Assembly: GCF_014621695.1 (NCBI RefSeq)
Contig: NZ_CP061281.1
Span: 5,766,001 to 5,830,000 of the forward strand
Source: Streptomyces xanthii
GTDB lineage: Bacteria > Actinomycetota > Actinomycetes > Streptomycetales > Streptomycetaceae
Direction of reading: 5' to 3'
DNA length: 64,000 bases
Below are positions 53,333-64,000 of the stretch, one piece after another (positions within the stretch are counted from its first letter, which is position 1; each line of letters opens with the position of its first letter). The position numbers and the translations under genes were made by a program. The notes beneath the pieces are model-generated. The model saw only the letters and a list, made by a program, of their open reading frames with translations, was not told where the DNA came from and made no database searches.

Positions 53333-54559
53333 GTGGCAGCACCGCAGAACTACCTCGCAGTCATCAAAGTCATCGGTGTCGGCGGCGGTGGTGTCAATGC
53401 CATCAACCGGATGATCGAGGTCGGTCTCAAGGGCGTCGAGTTCATCGCCATCAACACCGACGCGCAAGCCCTGTTGATGAGCGACGCGGACGTCAAGCTC
53501 GACGTCGGCCGTGAACTCACCCGCGGACTCGGCGCCGGAGCCAATCCGGCCGTCGGACGCAAGGCGGCCGAGGACCACCGCGAGGAGATCGAGGAGGTTC
53601 TCAAGGGGGCCGACATGGTCTTCGTCACCGCCGGTGAAGGCGGCGGCACCGGCACCGGCGGCGCACCCGTCGTGGCCAACATCGCGCGCTCGCTCGGCGC
53701 CCTCACGATCGGCGTGGTCACCCGCCCGTTCACCTTCGAGGGCCGGCGCCGGGCGAACCAGGCGGAGGACGGCATCGCCGAGCTCCGCGAAGAGGTCGAC
53801 ACCCTCATCGTCATTCCGAACGACCGGCTCCTGTCCATCTCGGACCGGCAGGTCTCCGTCCTCGACGCCTTCAAGTCGGCGGACCAGGTCCTGCTCTCCG
53901 GTGTCCAGGGCATCACCGACCTCATCACCACCCCGGGTCTCATCAACCTCGACTTCGCGGACGTCAAGTCCGTCATGTCCGAGGCGGGTTCGGCCCTCAT
54001 GGGCATTGGCTCGGCCCGCGGCGACGACCGCGCCGTGGCCGCCGCGGAGATGGCGATCTCCTCGCCGCTCCTCGAGGCGTCCATCGACGGCGCCCGCGGC
54101 GTGCTGCTCTCCATCTCCGGCGGCTCCGACCTCGGCCTGTTCGAGATCAACGAGGCCGCCCAGCTGGTCAGCGAGGCCGCGCACCCCGAGGCGAACATCA
54201 TCTTCGGCGCCGTCATCGACGACGCCCTCGGCGACGAGGTGCGGGTCACCGTGATCGCCGCCGGCTTCGACGGCGGCCAGCCGCCGAACAAGCGGGACAA
54301 CGTGATCGGTTCGGCCTCGGCCAAGCGCGAGGAGCCCGCCCCGGCCTCGCGTCCGGCGCCGGCCCCCGAGCCCTCGCGCCCGAGCTTCGGCTCGCTCGGC
54401 AGCGTCACCCCGCGGGAGGAGCCCAAGGCTCCGGAGCCCGTCGAGGCCGCGCCGGTCAACGAGGCGCCGGCCGTCCCGGTCACCCCGCCCCAGGTGCCCC
54501 GGCCGTCCTACCCGGACAGCCAGGCCGAGGAGCTGGACGTCCCGGACTTCCTGAAGTGA
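53333..54559 (+). CDS. ftsZ: Tubulin-like division GTPase FtsZ
   Basis: Polymerises into the ladder of Z-rings that divides sporulating hyphae. It has 408 residues from the GTG at 53333 ([20 protein letters not shown]), with GAGAGG about ten bases upstream. The tubulin signature GGGTGTGG is at residues 103-110, the synergy loop [20 protein letters not shown] includes the catalytic Asp, and a disordered Pro/Glu-rich linker (about 320-395) ends in the conserved C-terminal peptide (DVPDFLK), the binding site for SepF. Confidence 0.98.
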   Translation: MAAPQNYLAVIKVIGVGGGGVNAINRMIEVGLKGVEFIAINTDAQALLMSDADVKLDVGRELTRGLGAGANPAVGRKAAEDHREEIEEVLKGADMVFVTAGEGGGTGTGGAPVVANIARSLGALTIGVVTRPFTFEGRRRANQAEDGIAELREEVDTLIVIPNDRLLSISDRQVSVLDAFKSADQVLLSGVQGITDLITTPGLINLDFADVKSVMSEAGSALMGIGSARGDDRAVAAAEMAISSPLLEASIDGARGVLLSISGGSDLGLFEINEAAQLVSEAAHPEANIIFGAVIDDALGDEVRVTVIAAGFDGGQPPNKRDNVIGSASAKREEPAPASRPAPAPEPSRPSFGSLGSVTPREEPKAPEPVEAAPVNEAPAVPVTPPQVPRPSYPDSQAEELDVPDFLK

Positions 54560-54590
54560 CGTTCCTGGGCCTGATGGGGACGTCGCCGAA

Positions 54591-55322
54591 GTGATAGGAC
54601 AGCGCGACACCGTGAGCGGCGCGCACTTCGCCTTCACCGACCGGTGGGGCGGGGTGAGCGCCGCTCCGTACGCGGAGCTCAACCTCGGCGGCGCGGTCGG
54701 CGACGACCCCGCGGCCGTCCTGCGCAACCGTGAACTGGCGGCGCGGGAACTCGGCCTCGAGCCGGGCCGGGTGGTCTGGATGAACCAGGTGCACGGGCCC
54801 GACGTCGAGGTGGTGGACGGGCCCTGGGGCCCGGACGCCGACATTCCGTGCGTCGACGCGATCGTGACCGTGCGGCGCGGGCTCGCCCTCGCCGTGCTCA
54901 CCGCGGACTGCACACCCGTCCTGCTCGCCGACCCGGTCGCCGGTGTCGTTGCCGCCGCACACGCGGGGCGCCCCGGCATGATCGCCGGAGTCGTCCCCGC
55001 CGCGGTCGGCGCGATGGTGCGGCTCGGCGCGGACCCGGACCGGATCGTGGCCCGCACCGGACCCGCGGTCTGCGGGCGGTGTTACGAAGTCCCGGCCGAG
55101 ATGCGCGCGGACGTCGCGGCGGTGGAACCCGCGGCGTACGCCGAGACCAGTTGGGGCACCCCGGCCGTCGACGTGACCGCCGGTGTGCACGCGCAACTGG
55201 AGCGGCTGGGGGTGCGCGACCGCGAGCAGTCGCCGGTGTGCACCCTCGAATCGCACGACCACTTCTCCTACCGCCGCGACAAGGCCACCGGCCGGCTCGC
55301 CGGCTACGTCTGGCTGGACTGA
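54591..55322 (+). CDS. pgeF: Polyphenol oxidase-fold / peptidoglycan editing factor (PgeF, YfiH)
   Basis: A 243-residue zinc protein. The metal ligands are His68 (MNQVHGPDVEVV), Cys107 (TADCTPVLLAD) and His124 (AAAHAGRPGM). The usual HAGWRG motif here reads HAGRPG, so the Trp is lost. In E. coli the enzyme removes wrongly incorporated L-Ser peptides from muropeptide precursors; homologues were earlier called laccases. It lies directly after ftsZ, as across actinobacteria. The start is the GTG at 54591, with no strong ribosome site. Confidence 0.88.
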   Translation: MIGQRDTVSGAHFAFTDRWGGVSAAPYAELNLGGAVGDDPAAVLRNRELAARELGLEPGRVVWMNQVHGPDVEVVDGPWGPDADIPCVDAIVTVRRGLALAVLTADCTPVLLADPVAGVVAAAHAGRPGMIAGVVPAAVGAMVRLGADPDRIVARTGPAVCGRCYEVPAEMRADVAAVEPAAYAETSWGTPAVDVTAGVHAQLERLGVRDREQSPVCTLESHDHFSYRRDKATGRLAGYVWLD

Positions 55323-55328
55323 TACGAC

Positions 55329-56075
55329 ATGACGGACCTTCAGGGACCTTCGGACCTCCAGGGCCGAGAGGCCGAACTCGCCTCGAACCTGGCGGCGGTG
55401 GAGGAACGTATCTCTGCCGCGTGCGCGGCCGCCGGTCGCAAGCGCGAGGACGTGACCCTGATCGTGGTCACCAAGACCTACCCCGCGAGCGACGTGCGGA
55501 TCCTGTCCGGGCTCGGCGTACGGCACGTGGCCGAGAACCGCGACCAGGACGCCGCCCCCAAGGCCGCGGAATGTGCGGATCTGCCCCTCACATGGCACTT
55601 CGTCGGCCAGTTGCAGACCAACAAGGTCCGTTCCGTGGTCGGTTATGCCGGTCTGGTGCAGTCCGTCGACCGCGCGAAGCTCGTCACGGCCCTGTCCAAG
55701 GAGGCCGTGCGGGCCGAGCGCGAGCTGGGCTGTCTGATCCAGGTCGCGCTCGACGCCGAGGAGGACGGGCGCGGTGAGCGCGGCGGCGTGGGAGTGGGGG
55801 GAGTGGAGGAACTGGCCGCTCGCGTGGCCGAGGCCCCGGGGCTGCGGCTCGACGGTCTGATGACGGTCGCGCCGCTCACGGGGGCCTACGCGGGGCGGCA
55901 ACAGGCGGCGTTCGAGCGGCTCATGGATTTGTCGACTCACCTGCGCGTGGCCCATCCGGCTGCGAACATGGTGTCGGCAGGGATGAGTTCGGACCTCGAA
56001 GAGGCTGTGGCGGCCGGAGCGACACATGTGCGCGTCGGTACGGCGGTCCTCGGAGTCCGACCCAGGCTCGGGTAA
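55329..56075 (+). CDS. YggS-family PLP-binding protein (PLPHP)
   Basis: A 248-residue single-domain PLP protein of the alanine-racemase barrel fold. Lys49 in LIVVTKTYPASD binds PLP; VAENRDQDAAPKA and LTWHFVGQLQTNKVRSVVG are family landmarks, and NMVSAGMSSDLEEAVAAGAT with VRVGTAVLG forms the phosphate site. It has no proven catalytic activity and maintains B6 balance. It begins six bases after pgeF, and an acidic Gly-rich insertion (GRGERGGVGVGGVEE) distinguishes it. Confidence 0.92.
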   Translation: MTDLQGPSDLQGREAELASNLAAVEERISAACAAAGRKREDVTLIVVTKTYPASDVRILSGLGVRHVAENRDQDAAPKAAECADLPLTWHFVGQLQTNKVRSVVGYAGLVQSVDRAKLVTALSKEAVRAERELGCLIQVALDAEEDGRGERGGVGVGGVEELAARVAEAPGLRLDGLMTVAPLTGAYAGRQQAAFERLMDLSTHLRVAHPAANMVSAGMSSDLEEAVAAGATHVRVGTAVLGVRPRLG

Positions 56076-56207
56076 CGTCGCCAAGAAGTCGGACCACAGC
56101 AGAAAATATGGTCATTCTCGCTGATGGGCGGGGAGATCGCGTGGATCGCGGGCACATTGGTTGACGTCAGCCTCAGCCGATCCACCACAGAGCGGAGGAC
56201 TCAGAGC

Positions 56208-56849
56208 ATGGCCGGCGCGATGCGCAAGATGGCGGTCTACCTCGGCCTCGTGGAGGACGATGGGTACGACGGCCGGGGGTTCGACCCCGACGACGACTTC
56301 GAGCCCGAGCTCGACCCCGAGCCCGAGCGTGACCGCCGACGGCACGAGCCGTCGCACTCGTCACACAACTCCCGCCCGGCAGAAGCGGACGAATCGGTAC
56401 GAGTGGTGCAGGCCCCCGCGCCGCGCGAGCCGGTGCGCCAGCCCGCGTCGCTGACCGCCGATTCCGGACGTCCGGCGCGAATCGCCCCCGTGGCATCCAT
56501 CACACCTGAACGTCAGAGCCTGGAGAAGAACGCACCGGTGATCATGCCCAAGGTCGTGTCCGAGCGGGAGCCGTACCGCATCACCACGCTGCACCCGCGG
56601 ACCTACAACGAGGCCCGTACCATCGGGGAACACTTCCGCGAGGGCACTCCGGTGATCATGAATCTGACGGAGATGGACGACACCGACGCGAAGCGACTTG
56701 TCGACTTTGCGGCCGGTCTGGTGTTCGGTCTGCACGGGAGCATCGAGCGGGTGACTCAGAAGGTGTTCCTGTTGTCGCCTGCTAACGTCGATGTCACGGC
56801 GGAGGACAAGGCCCGCATCGCAGAGGGCGGGTTCTTCAACCAGAGCTGA
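56208..56849 (+). CDS. sepF: Cell division protein SepF
   Basis: A 213-residue membrane-tethering partner of FtsZ. The N-terminal amphipathic helix is [14 protein letters not shown], a disordered acidic linker follows (about 20-105), then the SepF core: [60 protein letters not shown] and [10 protein letters not shown]. The start is the ATG at 56208 with GGAGG upstream; length is identical to what I recall for SCO2079. In actinobacteria lacking FtsA and ZipA, SepF is the main Z-ring anchor. Confidence 0.96.
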   Translation: MAGAMRKMAVYLGLVEDDGYDGRGFDPDDDFEPELDPEPERDRRRHEPSHSSHNSRPAEADESVRVVQAPAPREPVRQPASLTADSGRPARIAPVASITPERQSLEKNAPVIMPKVVSEREPYRITTLHPRTYNEARTIGEHFREGTPVIMNLTEMDDTDAKRLVDFAAGLVFGLHGSIERVTQKVFLLSPANVDVTAEDKARIAEGGFFNQS

Positions 56850-56856
56850 GACGCAG

Positions 56857-56895
56857 CACTAGTTCAACGGCTAGCTATGTACTAGTCACGAGGCA
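56857..56895. repeat. Paired ACTAGT palindromes before the yggT gene
   Basis: ACTAGT occurs at about 56857 and again at about 56880 in the 75-bp interval between sepF and yggT, with GGCTAGCT between them. A similar pair occurs upstream of ftsZ. CTAG-containing hexamers are rare in Streptomyces DNA. Confidence 0.6.
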
Positions 56896-56924
56896 CGAGA
56901 CACAGGGGAGAGGGAACCACCGAC

Positions 56925-57209
56925 ATGGGCGTGGTTTTGGATGTGGTCTACATCGCGCTGATGTGTTTCCTCATCGTGCTGATCTTCCGGCTGGTCATGG
57001 ACTACGTCTTCCAGTTCGCCCGCTCGTGGCAACCCGGCAAGGCGATGGTGGTCGTTCTGGAGGCCACCTACACTGTCACTGATCCACCGCTCAAGCTTCT
57101 GCGGCGGTTCATTCCGCCGCTGCGTCTCGGGGGCGTGGCGCTCGACCTGTCCTTCTTCGTACTGATGATCATCGTCTACATCCTGATCTCCGTCGTGAGC
57201 CGGCTGTGA
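56925..57209 (+). CDS. YggT-family membrane protein
   Basis: A 94-residue protein with two membrane segments (about 5-22, LDVVYIALMCFLIVLIFRLV, and 73-92, ALDLSFFVLMIIVYILISVV) joined by an amphipathic loop containing TYTVTDPPLKLLRRFIPPLR, the YggT signature. It lies between sepF and divIVA in nearly all actinobacteria. The function is not defined; division- or polarity-linked by context. GGGGAGAGGG precedes the ATG. Confidence 0.93.
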   Translation: MGVVLDVVYIALMCFLIVLIFRLVMDYVFQFARSWQPGKAMVVVLEATYTVTDPPLKLLRRFIPPLRLGGVALDLSFFVLMIIVYILISVVSRL

Positions 57210-57264
57210 GCACGATGTCAATTACGGTCTTGCCGAATGCCGACGACAACGTTGAGGTGAAGAG

Positions 57265-58449
57265 ATGCCGTTGACCCCCGAGGACGTGCGGAACAAGCAG
57301 TTCACGACCGTCCGCCTCCGAGAAGGCTATGACGAGGACGAGGTCGATGCCTTCCTCGATGAGGTCGAAGCCGAACTGACCCGTCTCCTTCGTGAGAACG
57401 AGGACCTGCGCGCCAAACTCGCCGCAGCCACCCGTGCCGCTGCACAGAACCAGCAGCAGGGCGGCATGCGCAAGGGCCCCGGTGGCCCCGAGGGCCAGGG
57501 CGGTCCGCAGGACCAGCAGGGTCCGCCGCAGGGTATGCGCGGTCCCGGCGCCCCCGTGCCCGCCGGCATATCGGGCCCGCCGCAGCAGCAGATGGGTGGC
57601 CCCATGGGCGGCCCCCCGCAGCTGCCGAGCGGTGCCCCGCAGCTTCCGGCCGGTCCCGGTGGCCACGGTCCGCAGGGACCTGGCCCGCAGGGTCCCGGTC
57701 CGATGGGCCAGGGCCCGGGTCCGATGGGCCAGGGTCAGCTCGGCCAGGGTCAGCTCGGTGGTCCCCAGGGACAGCTGAGCGGCCCGATGGGCGGCCCGAT
57801 GGGCGGCCACGGCGGTCCCCCGCAGATGCAGCAGCCCGGCCAGGGTCCCGGTGGCGACAGCGCCGCGCGTGTCCTCTCGCTGGCCCAGCAGACCGCCGAC
57901 CAGGCGATCGCCGAGGCCCGCTCCGAGGCGAACAAGATCGTCGGCGAGGCCCGCAGCCGCGCCGAGGGTCTCGAGCGTGACGCCCGTGCCAAGGCCGACG
58001 CCCTGGAGCGGGACGCGCAGGAGAAGCACCGCGTCGCGATGGGCTCCCTGGAGTCCGCTCGCGCCACGCTGGAGCGCAAGGTCGAGGACCTGCGCGGCTT
58101 CGAGCGCGAGTACCGCACGCGTCTGAAGTCCTACCTGGAGTCGCAGCTGCGTCAGCTGGAGAGCCAGGGCGACGAGTCGCTGGCCCCGCCGCGCAACCCG
58201 GCCGCCGCGTCGTTGCCGCCGTCCCCGGCGCCGTCGATGGCTCCGGCCGGTGCGGGTGCCCCGTCCTACGGTGGCAACCAGACCATGGGCGGCAACCCGC
58301 CGGCCGGTGGTCCGTCCTACGGCGGCCAGCAGCAGATGTCGCCCGCGATGACGCAGCCGATGGCGCCGGTGCGGCCGCAGGCCCCGCAGCCGATGCAGCA
58401 GGCTCCGTCGCCGATGCGCGGTTTCCTCATCGACGAGGACGACAACTAA
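57265..58449 (+). CDS. divIVA: Polar growth determinant DivIVA
   Basis: A 394-residue coiled-coil scaffold that marks hyphal tips and recruits wall synthesis; it is essential in Streptomyces. The N-terminal membrane-binding coiled coil ([20 protein letters not shown], then [16 protein letters not shown]) is followed by a long Gly/Pro/Gln/Met-rich segment (about 63-195), a second coiled coil (about 200-305, with [20 protein letters not shown]) and a low-complexity tail ending in the conserved [13 protein letters not shown] end. GAGGTGAAGAG precedes the ATG. The middle segment contains a tandem repeat. Confidence 0.97.
   Translation: MPLTPEDVRNKQFTTVRLREGYDEDEVDAFLDEVEAELTRLLRENEDLRAKLAAATRAAAQNQQQGGMRKGPGGPEGQGGPQDQQGPPQGMRGPGAPVPAGISGPPQQQMGGPMGGPPQLPSGAPQLPAGPGGHGPQGPGPQGPGPMGQGPGPMGQGQLGQGQLGGPQGQLSGPMGGPMGGHGGPPQMQQPGQGPGGDSAARVLSLAQQTADQAIAEARSEANKIVGEARSRAEGLERDARAKADALERDAQEKHRVAMGSLESARATLERKVEDLRGFEREYRTRLKSYLESQLRQLESQGDESLAPPRNPAAASLPPSPAPSMAPAGAGAPSYGGNQTMGGNPPAGGPSYGGQQQMSPAMTQPMAPVRPQAPQPMQQAPSPMRGFLIDEDDN
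57697..57734 (+). repeat. Tandem 21-bp-period repeat in divIVA
   Basis: GGTCCGATGGGCCAGGG occurs at 57697-57713 and again at 57718-57734, encoding [13 protein letters not shown]. Further degenerate copies of CAGCTCGGCCAGGGT follow. The repeat lies in the disordered central segment of DivIVA and is a likely site of length variation between strains. Confidence 0.7.
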
Positions 58450-58490
58450 GCGGCGCCCCGCGCGCCTGAGAAGGCGTCGGCGTTCATTCA

Positions 58491-58534
58491 GGCCCTGGCC
58501 CGGATCGTTTCTGCGATCCGGGCCAGGGCCTTTT
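58491..58534 (+). terminator. Intrinsic terminator after divIVA
   Basis: A perfect 17-bp stem (58491-58507 with 58514-58530, six-base loop) is followed by TTTT. It ends the division gene block. Confidence 0.93.
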
Positions 58535-58574
58535 CCGCTCCGCTCGGGGTGGGAGTTCATGTGTGCTCGCGCAC

Positions 58575-58628
58575 AAAACGCCGAAGGGCCGGCCCCGCCG
58601 GATTTCTCTGGCGGGGCCGGCCCTTCGG
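58575..58628 (-). terminator. Intrinsic terminator after ileS
   Basis: CCGAAGGGCCGGCCCCGCC (58581-58599) pairs perfectly with 58610-58628; on the reverse strand CGTTTT follows the stem. It ends ileS, which converges on divIVA. Confidence 0.92.
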
Positions 58629-58645
58629 GCTGTGCCGGGTGTGAT

Positions 58646-61783
<3,138 letters not shown>

Positions 61784-61787
61784 CAGT

Positions 61788-62072
61788 CTTCCTCCGGCGG
61801 ACGTGCTTCTCTCCGTCGGAGGGACGAGAGCCTGTGTGCTGTACGCCGTGTGCGGCGCGCTCCCGCGGTACCACCCTCCTTGGCCCGCTGCGGCGCCGGT
61901 ACGCGCCTCGGTGGGCCCCCTCATTGGGTTCGCGACGCCGGGTCTACCGGCCGCTGTGGTGCTGCGGCTTTCTTCCGGCGGCTCCGGGGTGATCTTCGCG
62001 TCGCGCTCGCCCCCGGGCTTCCACCGTCCCCAGGTCGCTCATGGCTGCGTACGCCGCTACTCGTCCCCATCC
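61788..62072 (-). ncRNA. T-box leader of ileS (translational type)
   Basis: Reverse strand. The T-box proper AGGGTGGTACCGCGGGA lies at 61877-61861. The stem I start GGGGACGAGTA is near 62069-62059, and an ATC isoleucine specifier in GCGAAGATCACC is near 61993. Downstream, CCTCCG (61822-61817) can pair with the GGAGG ribosome site (61795-61791). Uncharged tRNA-Ile should free the ribosome site, so control is probably at translation initiation, as known for actinobacterial ileS. Confidence 0.93.
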
Positions 62073-62090
62073 AAGCCTTTCGCTCCGGCC

Positions 62091-62096
62091 AGTGTA
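62091..62096 (-). promoter_or_regulatory. Candidate -10 of the ileS transcript
   Basis: TACACT on the reverse strand lies about 20 bp before the T-box leader start. I could not identify a -35 element. The stretch 62097-62164 holds nothing else I can support. Confidence 0.35.
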
Positions 62097-62164
62097 CGGC
62101 GCCCGGGCGGGCGCGGCCGACCGGTTTCGCGGCGGGCCGGGTACGGGGACGGCAGCGGGCGGGG

Positions 62165-62356
62165 TCAGGCGTGCTGGGGGACCTCGTCCTTGAGCCCGCC
62201 GCGGATCATCTCCCGCAGCTCGGGGCTGTCGGTGTGGCCGTGGACGGAGGCTGCGTGCTCGGCCGCGGCCCGCACGACCTCTTCCTCCTCGCCCGAGATG
62301 GTCAGCGTGCAGTTCATCTCGCTGGGGAAGTCCCGGCAGTCGGCTACTTTGCGCAT
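62165..62356 (-). CDS. DUF1059 small protein
   Basis: A 63-residue protein, MRKVADCRDFPSEMNCTLTI and beyond, from the ATG at 62356, with GGAGAAGG upstream on the reverse strand. It carries Cys7 and Cys16 and an acidic helix (GEEEEVVRAAAEHAASVHGH), matching DUF1059 in which a KxxDCRD opening is conserved. It is small and soluble, with two cysteines and two to three histidines that could bind metal. Function unknown. It lies upstream of ileS in the same direction with its own leader interval. Confidence 0.82.
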   Translation of the reverse strand: MRKVADCRDFPSEMNCTLTISGEEEEVVRAAAEHAASVHGHTDSPELREMIRGGLKDEVPQHA

Positions 62357-62615
62357 GATGATGCACCTTCTCCGCTTTTGCCACATTCTATGCCCGGGAG
62401 GTGGCGAGGGAGAGGTGCGGGGCGACGGTCCTGCCGGGGCCGGCCGCGGGGGAGCGGGGTGACCCGAACGGCGTCCTGGGGCGCGGCGCGCGGAGCGGCG
62501 GATTACCGGGCGGGGAGCTGGGCACAACGGTTTCGAGCCACGGCGCGACGGGTGCCCGTCCCGTTGCCGCGGGCCCCGAGTCGATTTATCGTCCCAGCAC
62601 GATTCGCGTGCAAGA

Positions 62616-62628
62616 TCACAAATTGTGA
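62616..62628. promoter_or_regulatory. Palindrome TCACAAATTGTGA before the DksA-like gene
   Basis: TCACAA-A-TTGTGA is a perfect 13-bp palindrome ending 13 bp before the ATG at 62642 and adjoining the AAGGGG ribosome site. It is A/T-rich against the GC-rich background. It may be an operator or a hairpin at the ribosome site. The remainder of 62357-62641 shows no gene. Confidence 0.55.
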
Positions 62629-62641
62629 AGGGGCCGCGGCC

Positions 62642-63580
62642 ATGGTGGCGAAGAAGACCGCCGTTCAGCAGTCTGCGACCGGCAGATCCACGGGCACCGG
62701 CAAGGCGGGCACGGGCAAGGAGGCCACCGGTAAGGCGGTGAAGTCCACGTCCCGGAAGACCGCGGCCTCGGCGCCCGACGCCGCCACACCGAAGGAGACC
62801 GCCACCGGCAAGAAGTCCGCCGCCGTGAAGAGCGCGGCCAAGGGGGCGGATGCCCAGAAGGCCACCACGAAGAAGGCCACGACCACGAAGGCCACCACCA
62901 AGAAGGCCGCTGCCAAGAAGGCGACCACAGGTGCCTCGGGCGCCCCGGAGGGGAAACGTACGACGAAGAAGGCGGCGGCGAAGAAGACAACGGCCAAGGC
63001 GGCGGCGAAGAAGGCCGGCGTCGCCGTGGGACGCAAGGGCGCGAAGAAGACGGCCGAGGACGCGGACGAGACCGCGAGGACGACGGGAGCCACGACAGTG
63101 GTTGCGAAGAAGACTCAGGGCACGGCCACGGCGGCGCAGCAGCCCGGCGCGGTTCCCAAGGCGAGGGGCACCGCCGTCGAACCCGGCGAGCTGGCCGTAC
63201 GGCCGGGCGAGGACCCCTGGACCCCGGACGAGGTCGCCGAGGCGCGTGCCGAGCTGCAGAGCGAGGCACTGCGGCTCGGCAGCGAGATCGCCGCGGCCGA
63301 GGAGGGCCTGGCCGGCCTGATGCGGGACTCCGGCGACGGCGCGGGCGACGACGACGCCGACACCGGCACGAAGAACATCACGCGCGAGCACGAGATGGCC
63401 CTGGCGGCCAACGCGCGCGAGATGCTGGAGCAGACCGAGCACGCCCTGCAGCGCCTGGACGCCGGCACCTACGGGCTCTGCGAGAACTGCGGCAACCCGA
63501 TCGGCAAGGCCCGGATGCAGGCCTTCCCCCGGGCGACCCTGTGTGTGGAGTGCAAGCAGAAGCAGGAGCGCCGCTACTGA
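62642..63580 (+). CDS. DksA/TraR-type C4 zinc-finger protein with histone H1-like tail
   Basis: A 312-residue protein of two unlike parts. Residues 1-165 are almost entirely Lys, Ala, Thr and Gly with repeated AAKKA and TTKKA units, resembling histone H1 and the HupB tail and likely to bind DNA or RNA. Residues 180-312 form a DksA-like coiled coil (EVAEARAELQSEALRLGSEI) and the zinc finger with Cys280, Cys283, Cys301 and Cys304 (LCENCGNPIG, LCVECKQKQ). DksA acts in the RNA polymerase secondary channel. The ATG at 62642 has AAGGGG upstream. Confidence 0.88.
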   Translation: MVAKKTAVQQSATGRSTGTGKAGTGKEATGKAVKSTSRKTAASAPDAATPKETATGKKSAAVKSAAKGADAQKATTKKATTTKATTKKAAAKKATTGASGAPEGKRTTKKAAAKKTTAKAAAKKAGVAVGRKGAKKTAEDADETARTTGATTVVAKKTQGTATAAQQPGAVPKARGTAVEPGELAVRPGEDPWTPDEVAEARAELQSEALRLGSEIAAAEEGLAGLMRDSGDGAGDDDADTGTKNITREHEMALAANAREMLEQTEHALQRLDAGTYGLCENCGNPIGKARMQAFPRATLCVECKQKQERRY

Positions 63581-63643
63581 ACCGCTCCCGAGGTGCGTGA
63601 CGTACTCTCGTCCTCAGTCAGGTACCTAGGTCGAGGGACTCAC

Positions 63644-64000
63644 GTGGCAGAGGCGGAGCGCATCATCGGTACGCCGGATTCTTCCGAGGCAGGGGCGGCC
63701 GAGCCGGACAAGGCCGACGAGGCCGCCGCTCAGGATCCGCAGGAGGCTCCGGAGCAGGAGACGACCGCCGAGCGGCCCAGGGGCGCGCGGCGCATCGCCG
63801 TGCTGTTCGCCGTGGCCGCGCTGGCGTACGCCCTCGACCTGGTCAGCAAGCTGATCGTGGTCGCGAAGCTGGAGCACCGGGAGTCCATCCAGATCCTCGG
63901 CGACTGGCTCCAGCTCGAGGTCATCCGCAACCCGGGCGCGGCCTGGGGCGTCGGCGAGGCCTTCACGATCATCTTCACCGTGATCGCGGCGGCCGTGATC
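63644..64000 (+). CDS. lspA: Lipoprotein signal peptidase (LspA), 5' part
   Basis: Cut by the window end; 119 residues are visible. The start is the GTG at 63644 with GAGGGA upstream. An acidic 48-residue N-terminal extension (many Glu, Ala, Asp) precedes the first membrane helix, [20 protein letters not shown], which ends in the LspA motif [22 protein letters not shown] carries the conserved Asn-Pro-Gly-Ala-x-Trp-Gly site. It removes signal peptides from diacylated prolipoproteins. The catalytic Asp pair lies partly beyond the window. Confidence 0.92.
   Translation, partial: MAEAERIIGTPDSSEAGAAEPDKADEAAAQDPQEAPEQETTAERPRGARRIAVLFAVAALAYALDLVSKLIVVAKLEHRESIQILGDWLQLEVIRNPGAAWGVGEAFTIIFTVIAAAVI

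Noticed and set aside
57465..57850. Gly/Pro/Gln-rich stretch of divIVA as a possible frameshift or assembly error
   Set aside because: The frame stays intact and Streptomyces DivIVA is known to carry a long low-complexity segment here; length is close to the S. coelicolor protein.

Overview
The window is a stretch of Streptomyces chromosome. The evidence is very high GC with strong third-position GC bias, frequent GTG/TTG starts, and a gene order that I recognise from memory as the part of the S. coelicolor chromosome running from glkA (SCO2126) down to the division genes around ftsZ (SCO2082), divIVA (SCO2077) and ileS. It is core, not accessory, DNA. I see no insertion sequences, phage genes, integrases, CRISPR arrays, tRNAs or rRNAs.

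Layout. 1-9.6 kb: tail of an ArsA-like ATPase, a DUF5304-type protein, the ROK glucokinase GlkA, a small EEP hydrolase, a DHFR-like reductase, a membrane-anchored acidic protein, an esterase, a lysophosphatidate acyltransferase, the MacS/MacR-type two-component pair and a D-2-hydroxyacid dehydrogenase. 9.5-13.1 kb: aromatic amino acid entry and branch point, with a fused anthranilate synthase behind a Trp-codon leader peptide and attenuator, divergent from class II DAHP synthase. 13.1-16.4 kb: iron and metal genes (bfd behind an iron box, bfr), a MoCo oxidoreductase, a His-rich DUF4396 membrane protein under a CsoR-like operator, and endonuclease IV. 16.4-24.7 kb: a four-PASTA Ser/Thr kinase, the thiOSG operon with its TPP riboswitch, a ferredoxin-reductase-like flavoprotein, an Rv2175c-type DNA-binding protein, thiE, and metF behind a nested palindrome. 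24.7-34.3 kb: a low-complexity membrane protein, a carotenoid-desaturase-like oxidoreductase, a DUF4126 protein, a TetR / YhgE-Pip / ABC-like operon, a HEPN-family protein, a methyltransferase and a DUF3040 protein. 34.4-40.1 kb: the MoxR / DUF58 / transglutaminase operon and a beta-carbonic anhydrase. 40.4-58.4 kb: the dcw cluster rsmH-ftsL-ftsI-murE-murF-mraY-murD-ftsW-murG-ftsQ-ftsZ, then pgeF, yggS, sepF, yggT and divIVA. mraZ, murC, ddl and ftsA are absent from it. 58.6-64 kb: ileS (reverse) behind a T-box leader, a DUF1059 protein, a DksA-like zinc-finger protein with a histone-like Lys/Ala tail, and the start of lspA.

RNA-level and operator control is unusually rich: Trp attenuator, TPP riboswitch, T-box, iron box, CsoR-type operator placed exactly in a promoter spacer, a TetR palindrome and a symmetrical four-half-site operator at metF. 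Several starts (trpL, aroH, metF) look leaderless. The least explained items are the three-gene operon at 28.2-31.8 kb, whose ABC-like subunit has lost key ATPase residues, and the gene-free G-rich island at 27.9-28.2 kb. Orthologue numbers and family names come from recall, not from a search.
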